From Spirosoma sp. (GTDB taxonomy: Bacteria; Bacteroidota; Bacteroidia; Cytophagales; Spirosomataceae): a DNA stretch of 50,735 nt. The number at the start of each line of letters is the position of its first letter. Positions within the stretch are counted from its first letter, which is position 1. The stretch is from contig NZ_JAPLET010000007.1 of NCBI RefSeq assembly GCF_026391055.1, forward strand, positions 1-50,735. The letters run 5' to 3'. The notes under the pieces were generated by a model. It was not told where the DNA came from, searched no databases, and saw only the letters and a list, made by a program, of their open reading frames with translations. Positions 46,064-50,735 of the stretch are shown one piece after another. The translations under genes and the position numbers were made by a program.

Positions 46064-48112
46064 ATGGAAAAAATTATTGAGGATGAATTTACCACAAATA
46101 TTGCTGGTAGGATAAAAAATCTTGATTTACCCAAGAGTAAAGCGTTATGGCCGCTATTTGAAATTATTTCTAATGCGATACATGCTATAGAGGAAAAGGG
46201 CAATGTGAAGAAAGGGAAAATTAATATACAAATAGATAGAGAAGGTCATGATGAAGCTTTAAATGAGCTAAAAGATGTTAGCCAGTATTTTATTAAATCA
46301 TTTATTGTTTCGGATAATGGAATTGGATTTAATGATTTGAACTATAAATCATTCCTTACTGCTGAATCTGATTATAAGGTAGAAAAAGGGGCCAAAGGTA
46401 TTGGTCGATTTGTTTGTTTAAAAGCATTTAAAATAATAGAGTATAAAAGTAGTTACAGAGATACTGATAATATAATTAGAAATAGACAATTCTCGCTTAA
46501 AGGCTATGGCAAGGCAATTAATGGAGAACAAAATACTTTATCTCAAGAACAAATTACCGGAACAGAAGTAATTCTAAATACTTACAATGACGAATATAAA
46601 ATAAATTGTCCAAAATCAATTCACGAGATAGGTGAGAAAATAGTAGAACATTTCTTTATCTATTTTTTAGAAGATAGATGCCCATTGATAACAATAATAG
46701 ATACAAATGGGGCAGAAGTTTCACCTAATAATATTTTTGGCAAAGAATTACTGCCTAATGTAATTAGAAAAGATTTCAAAGTAAAAACCGAAAATTTCAA
46801 TATTACTATATTTAAAGTTGATAAAAAACAAAGTGGACATAAAGTGTACTACTGTGCAAATTGTAGAAGTGTTACACCAGAGAATTTAAGCAAATATATT
46901 CCTGACTTAGTGAACAACGTATTTTTGACTGGTAGTGATGACCTTCATTTCCAGATATATATTACGTCGGACTATTTAGATAAGCATGTTGGCAACGAAC
47001 GAACTAAATTTAATTTTCCTGATAATGAAGAGGATGCTCTTTATGATTTTATTGTAACTTATGAAGATATAAAAAAACAAGTAACTAATGAAATAGAAGC
47101 TCTTCTAAAAGTTCCTTTGGAAGAATTAAGACTACAAAAAATTGAGTCAATTAAAAGACACGTAGAACAGTACGCCCCTCAATTTAAATATGTTTTAAAA
47201 CACAAGAGTTCAGATGTAAGTAAACTTTCAGCAAACCTATCTGGCGAGAAGTTAGAAGTAGAACTTTTTAAACTTCAACAAAAAATTGAATTAGAAACTA
47301 AAATACTTGGTGATGAAGTAATGAATAAAAATGATTTTAACAGTGTTGAGGATTATCAGAAGGCGTACCATAATTATGTAGAGCAATCAAATGAACTTGG
47401 GAAAGCTAACCTTGTTAAATATGTTATTCATCGGCGTGCTATAATTGATTTACTAGAAAAGTTTTTAGGCGGTGACGAAGATGGCAAATTTCAAAGTGAG
47501 CGAACTATACACGAATTATTTTTCCCTATAAGAAAAGAGTCTGATGACGTAAAATATGAGCAGCAGAATTTATGGCTAATAGATGAACGTCTGACATATC
47601 ACTACTATTTAGCGTCGGATAAGCCTATGGTAGATATGCCTATATTAGATAATATTGACAATAAAGATAGACCTGATCTATTTATTTTTAATAGTAGTTT
47701 TGCTTTTGTAAATGAAGCCGCTCCATTTAATTCATTTATAATTGTTGAGTTTAAGAAGCCGGAGCGTAAAGATTATAATGACCAAGAAGTAAAAAATAAT
47801 CCTGTTGACCAAGTGATTGATTATATTGACACGTTAAGATCAGGGGCAGCTAAAGACCGAACAAATAAGTATATACAAATTTCAGATAAAGAAAAAATCC
47901 CTTTCTATGCATATGTAATTTGTGACTTTAATCCAAAACTAAATAAGTTACTTGGGAGCCGTAATTTTAATAAAACACCTGATGGTTTAGGATATTTTTA
48001 TTTTCATACCCAATTTAATGCATACATTGAAGTTATTTCGTATCAAAAATTACTAAAAGATGCTAAAAACAGGAATAAAATTTTATTCGAAAAATTGGGT
48101 ATTACGGGGTAA
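46064..48112 (+). CDS. GHKL ATPase with PD-(D/E)xK-like nuclease domain, putative defence protein
   Basis: The 682-residue protein is in AT-rich DNA. The N-terminal HSP90/MutL/MORC-type ATPase has an N-box E33/N37 (EIISNAIHAIE), DNGIG with D84 and the glycine lid KGAKGIGRF (108-115). After a middle domain with CANC (264-267) and a helical segment (about 330-465), the C-terminal domain holds E484, then D538 in RPDLF and E562-F-K564 in VEFKKP, which is the PD-(D/E)xK nuclease pattern. Prokaryotic GHKL ATPases joined to nucleases are known from restriction and phage-defence loci. It should use ATP to control a DNA-cutting domain. No signal or membrane helix is seen. Function in this organism is an inference. 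Confidence 0.75.
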   Translation: MEKIIEDEFTTNIAGRIKNLDLPKSKALWPLFEIISNAIHAIEEKGNVKKGKINIQIDREGHDEALNELKDVSQYFIKSFIVSDNGIGFNDLNYKSFLTAESDYKVEKGAKGIGRFVCLKAFKIIEYKSSYRDTDNIIRNRQFSLKGYGKAINGEQNTLSQEQITGTEVILNTYNDEYKINCPKSIHEIGEKIVEHFFIYFLEDRCPLITIIDTNGAEVSPNNIFGKELLPNVIRKDFKVKTENFNITIFKVDKKQSGHKVYYCANCRSVTPENLSKYIPDLVNNVFLTGSDDLHFQIYITSDYLDKHVGNERTKFNFPDNEEDALYDFIVTYEDIKKQVTNEIEALLKVPLEELRLQKIESIKRHVEQYAPQFKYVLKHKSSDVSKLSANLSGEKLEVELFKLQQKIELETKILGDEVMNKNDFNSVEDYQKAYHNYVEQSNELGKANLVKYVIHRRAIIDLLEKFLGGDEDGKFQSERTIHELFFPIRKESDDVKYEQQNLWLIDERLTYHYYLASDKPMVDMPILDNIDNKDRPDLFIFNSSFAFVNEAAPFNSFIIVEFKKPERKDYNDQEVKNNPVDQVIDYIDTLRSGAAKDRTNKYIQISDKEKIPFYAYVICDFNPKLNKLLGSRNFNKTPDGLGYFYFHTQFNAYIEVISYQKLLKDAKNRNKILFEKLGITG

Positions 48113-48322
48113 GTGCAATTGTTGTGATTACTTGAGTCTTATAAGTTTCATAAAAGAGAAATATTATCAAGATAACTCTACGTTTTTTATAGTCATGTAA
48201 AGTATCATTTAAGGTTCATTGCGCACATATAAAAGTAAAAATAATGTCATTGAGATTACTTTTACTCCGTTACTAAGACAACAAACATTTTATAGGGTTG
48301 ATTTACGTACTAGTAGTTTCCT

Positions 48323-49603
48323 TCATTTAATTAAATTATTAATAGGTGCTGGTATATTAATCGAGATTTCCTCTGCGATAGTAATAAATTGATTTTTGAA
48401 ATCTAAATTTTTTTCAAAGATTAGATCTAACCTCTCCAATAGCCAATATGAAAAATTTTTCTTAGAATATTCGTCACATAGTGATTTGACTATTTCGTTA
48501 TTTAGCGGATATTTTTCTAAGAATGTCGCGATATAATCGGCTCGACTATTCACCCACAAATAGCTTGTAAACATTTTATTTTGGAAAAGCACTTTCTCGA
48601 TTGCATTTCCAAATCCATTCTCTTTTAAAATTATATGCTCAAATTCAACGTTTGTGTAATTTTCAGTATTATTGAAAACGTGTACATTTGCTTCCTCTAA
48701 TTCATTTTTTGGAATAAGGTTATTACTTAGTAAAGAAGCGTAGATTCCTAACGGCAGTCTACATTTTTTAAGCTCAGTCTGCCAAAATCTCCTAACTTCT
48801 TCAGGAGACTGGAAAAACATTAATACTCGGCTAGGATAGTCAGATAAGTATATTCGTAAAGCTGACCTATTAGACTTCAAAAAACGTATGAGTGAGTCTA
48901 TAACACGATTCGTAGAAATTAAAAATACTCTTTCGTAAAATTTAAATAAATATGGGTCATTGAATCCCATAGGATCAATTAGTAGGTCTAATTTACTCCA
49001 AAAATCGTCTAATTCAGATGTATCAATAGAACTATCAATTTGCTCTATGAGAGGGCTGACATCTTTGTTAGCCGGTGTATAAGTAAGATCATAATGTCTC
49101 TGAAATTTATTTAATAGAGAATTTTTACCTCCCTCAACAGTAATTTTGTATATATTACTTTGAATAAATCCCCAAAATGCTTCTACATGATAAGTATCTA
49201 TAATGTTATCCTTATAATGAGCGCAATCATTTCGTCTATCTTTCCAGTATTTAATTTGTATTCTTAGATTTTCGCTTATTGAAAATATAGGGTCTTTAGA
49301 ACGTACTCTGGTCAAAGAGTCAATCTTTTCTTTCTGCTGTGTTGCATCAAATACAGCGCTCTCCCAGGAATCCTCTTCTTGAAGCAAACTGATAATTTTT
49401 TCCCATTCACCATCTGGAAATATATTTGACTTATTAGAGGCTACTATTCTTTCTTTGAGAATAGTTAGAAAACCTAGATACGAAAACAGTAGAGAAGCTC
49501 TATATGCACCTGACTTGTAGCAGACAATACTATCGGTAAATAAAAATGTAATATTTTTAGAATAGTTTTGATTTTCAAGCCAATTCTCGATAGGTAAGGT
49601 CAT
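48323..49603 (-). CDS. HEPN-like protein with Rx4H motif, putative RNase toxin
   Basis: The 426-residue, AT-rich gene converges with the GHKL-nuclease gene at 46064 (stops 210 bp apart). Residues about 10-150 form a helical region resembling HEPN domains: GAYRASLLFSYLGFL, then KDRRNDCAHYKD, where R124-x4-H129 is the HEPN catalytic signature. HEPN proteins are typically metal-independent RNases in toxin-antitoxin, CRISPR and abortive infection systems. The rest (150-426) is helical and unrecognised and might be a sensor. No antitoxin such as an MNT-type nucleotidyltransferase is visible. Confidence 0.6.
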   Translation of the reverse strand: MTLPIENWLENQNYSKNITFLFTDSIVCYKSGAYRASLLFSYLGFLTILKERIVASNKSNIFPDGEWEKIISLLQEEDSWESAVFDATQQKEKIDSLTRVRSKDPIFSISENLRIQIKYWKDRRNDCAHYKDNIIDTYHVEAFWGFIQSNIYKITVEGGKNSLLNKFQRHYDLTYTPANKDVSPLIEQIDSSIDTSELDDFWSKLDLLIDPMGFNDPYLFKFYERVFLISTNRVIDSLIRFLKSNRSALRIYLSDYPSRVLMFFQSPEEVRRFWQTELKKCRLPLGIYASLLSNNLIPKNELEEANVHVFNNTENYTNVEFEHIILKENGFGNAIEKVLFQNKMFTSYLWVNSRADYIATFLEKYPLNNEIVKSLCDEYSKKNFSYWLLERLDLIFEKNLDFKNQFITIAEEISINIPAPINNLIK

Positions 49604-49695
49604 ATTAGGGTGTTTTAGGAAAGTAAACCTTAAAGTACATGATTCTACTGTTCTTTAAACAGATTATAGTAATGATATATTTACTTACTTTAACC

Positions 49696-49908
49696 TTATC
49701 TGATTAATACTGATGCTAACTTTTCTTTCACTTTCGCATAAACTTCTGGGTCACTTAAGTTCTCTACCCTACCAAGCGATACGCCACAATTAGATAGTTG
49801 CCCGGTATTTGGATCAATTTCAAATGCTGACAAATAACTAGTACTTGAATTGTCTTCGATGAGGCAAAAAAATCTTTCTCCTATCTGGATTTTGAGGACA
49901 TTTTTCAT
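49696..49908 (-). CDS. Small protein of unknown function in the accessory island
   Basis: The 70-residue protein (MKNVLKIQIGERFFC...) reads as alternating strands followed by a charged helix near the C-terminus (EVYAKVKEKLASVL). It has no signal peptide. It lies 92 bp upstream of the HEPN-like gene on the same strand and could be a partner or antitoxin. The family is not recognised. Confidence 0.5.
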   Translation of the reverse strand: MKNVLKIQIGERFFCLIEDNSSTSYLSAFEIDPNTGQLSNCGVSLGRVENLSDPEVYAKVKEKLASVLIR

Positions 49909-50264
49909 AGTTTTAATCTCTTTTTGTGTGCTTCTGTAGCAATTTACTCAAATCTGTGTACCGTGAAGACTAACTATCAATCGTGCTTATATGTTATCCA
50001 GCACAAAAAAGAACCGCTGCTTTATCGCAAGTTTACGGCTATTGTTACGTAATAAGAAATCATTAATGTAGCGTTGTATATTCTTAAAATTGGCATGGAA
50101 GTAAAATCGGTTAACACTGTGCTGTAACAGGCCCTAAAAGCTCGCCATCGTGTTTGGTATGAACCATATTATTGACGCATTGTCTGCGCTGTGATCTCTA
50201 TATTGTAATCATATACGCAGTCTAAAGGAGTTATGTGAATATAGGTAGATAGCTGAAATATAAA
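49909..50264. other. AT-rich spacer, no gene seen
   Basis: About 350 bases without a coding-like frame on either strand or an obvious repeat. It lies between the small protein at 49696 and the terminator at 50265. Confidence 0.5.
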
Positions 50265-50292
50265 AAGCCCGGACATTGAAAGAACCGGGCTT
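50265..50292 (-). terminator. Terminator at the end of the disrupted gene
   Basis: Arms AAGCCCGG (50265-50272) and CCGGGCTT (50285-50292) form a stem. On the minus strand it is followed by a T-run, the right place and direction to end the remnant gene at 50424. Confidence 0.7.
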
Positions 50293-50423
50293 CTGTATTT
50301 ATGTTAACCGGTATAAGATGTATACTTGAAAAGAAGGTAATAGGGTTAGTTTAGTAGTTTATAGAGTTTGCTTTATTCAACAAATAAGAGCCGATTTCGT
50401 CCCACTCTACCAATGTTTGCTCA

Positions 50424-50594
50424 TTAGTTACTAAGTAATTCAACCTTGCCTGTAATTGCCTGTTCAATTCGTCTAATCAGCCGTTCCGCAATCTGGCTTT
50501 CTATTTTGTTTGCTTCTCTCCAACCCGGATAAGTGTTTGTTTTCTCAATTAAAAACCCTTGATACATACGCAAAGCCTTTGTTATTACTTCGGG
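50424..50594 (-). pseudogene. 3' remnant of a gene probably cut by an IS element
   Basis: Reading leftwards, the frame PEVITKALRMYQGFL then IEKTNTYPGWREANKIESQ and AERLIRRIEQAITGKVELLSN ends at a TAA at 50424-50426. It is coding-like and helical, and open from the IS end inwards with no start of its own. The upstream part should lie beyond the insertion, outside this window. The family is not recognised. The join at about 50595 is inferred. Confidence 0.5.
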
Positions 50595-50735
50595 TGGACT
50601 TGCAACAGTACACTGGAGATTTTCTTCAGGCTGCCATCTGGGAAGTGTAAAAATGAGATTCTTGTTGAATGGGGGTTTGATAACTCAAGCTTGAATGTTT
50701 CCGTCGACGGTTATACCAACCTTCTATGTACTCGA
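50595..50735 (-). mobile_element. End of an IS3-family insertion sequence (partial)
   Basis: The transposase C-terminus lies in this stretch. The sequence TGGACTTGCAACAGTACA at 50595-50612 looks like an IS terminal repeat, so the element edge is probably near 50595. The other end is outside the window, so the inverted repeat and target duplication cannot be verified. Confidence 0.6.
50626..50733 (-). CDS. IS3-family transposase OrfB, C-terminal end
   Basis: Thirty-five codons and a TGA stop (50626-50628) are visible. The peptide EYIEGWYNRRRKHSSLSYQT then PIQQE matches the final segment of IS3-type integrase-core transposases (YIE.(Y/F)YN..R.HS.L.Y.(S/T)P). The catalytic D, D and E residues lie upstream beyond the window edge, so activity cannot be judged. 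Confidence 0.85.
   Translation of the reverse strand, partial: EYIEGWYNRRRKHSSLSYQTPIQQESHFYTSQMAA

Overview
The window comes from a Bacteroidota chromosome, most likely a Cytophagales member of the Spirosoma type. The evidence is type IX secretion (a C-terminal sorting-tail protein, a PorP/SprF protein and a type-B gliding-motility C-terminal domain), promoters of the Bacteroidota form (TTG/TTTC, 19 bp, TAnnTTTG) and a spacer-rich layout. I worked from sequence alone. Names are firm for the housekeeping genes and cautious elsewhere.

Layout. 1-6700: a secreted protein cut by the window edge, a possible frameshifted remnant, about 1.1 kb of AT-rich non-coding DNA, a secreted HYR/PKD protein, two stand-alone receiver proteins flanking a receiver-less CheB-like methylesterase, a small membrane protein and a lipoprotein. 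6700-19060: a GH1-like glycosidase divergent from a glycosyltransferase, a prolyl oligopeptidase, a two-component propeller sensor kinase, a DnaQ-like exonuclease, an S41 protease and an EamA transporter. 19100-24900: a translation and fatty-acid block, yceD(DUF177)-rpmF-plsX-fabH-efp-accB-accC, led by a clear promoter and closed by a strong terminator. 24950-30400: an SSS transporter, a serine hydrolase, a myo-inositol oxygenase, a coiled-coil protein and a second SSS transporter, which suggests inositol or sugar uptake and oxidation. 30600-36600: small secreted protein, DinB, NUDIX, DUF349 protein, EttA-like ABC-F and PorP/SprF. 36788-45600: a large type-B T9SS cargo protein, RuvB, an ArsR-like regulator, an EamA transporter, and the GTPases Der and Era.

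45753-50735: an initiator tRNA-fMet, then a sharp drop to AT-rich DNA. This holds a GHKL ATPase joined to a PD-(D/E)xK-like nuclease domain, an oppositely oriented protein with an Rx4H HEPN motif, a small unknown gene, a gene remnant and the end of an IS3-family element. It looks like an accessory, probably defensive, island beside a tRNA gene and is the best candidate here for an undescribed system.

A second unusual theme is structural. Several spacers of the housekeeping genes carry degenerate 7-8 bp tandem repeats folded into long, nearly perfect inverted repeats (25/27 before accB, 34/35 before accC, related arrays around der and era).
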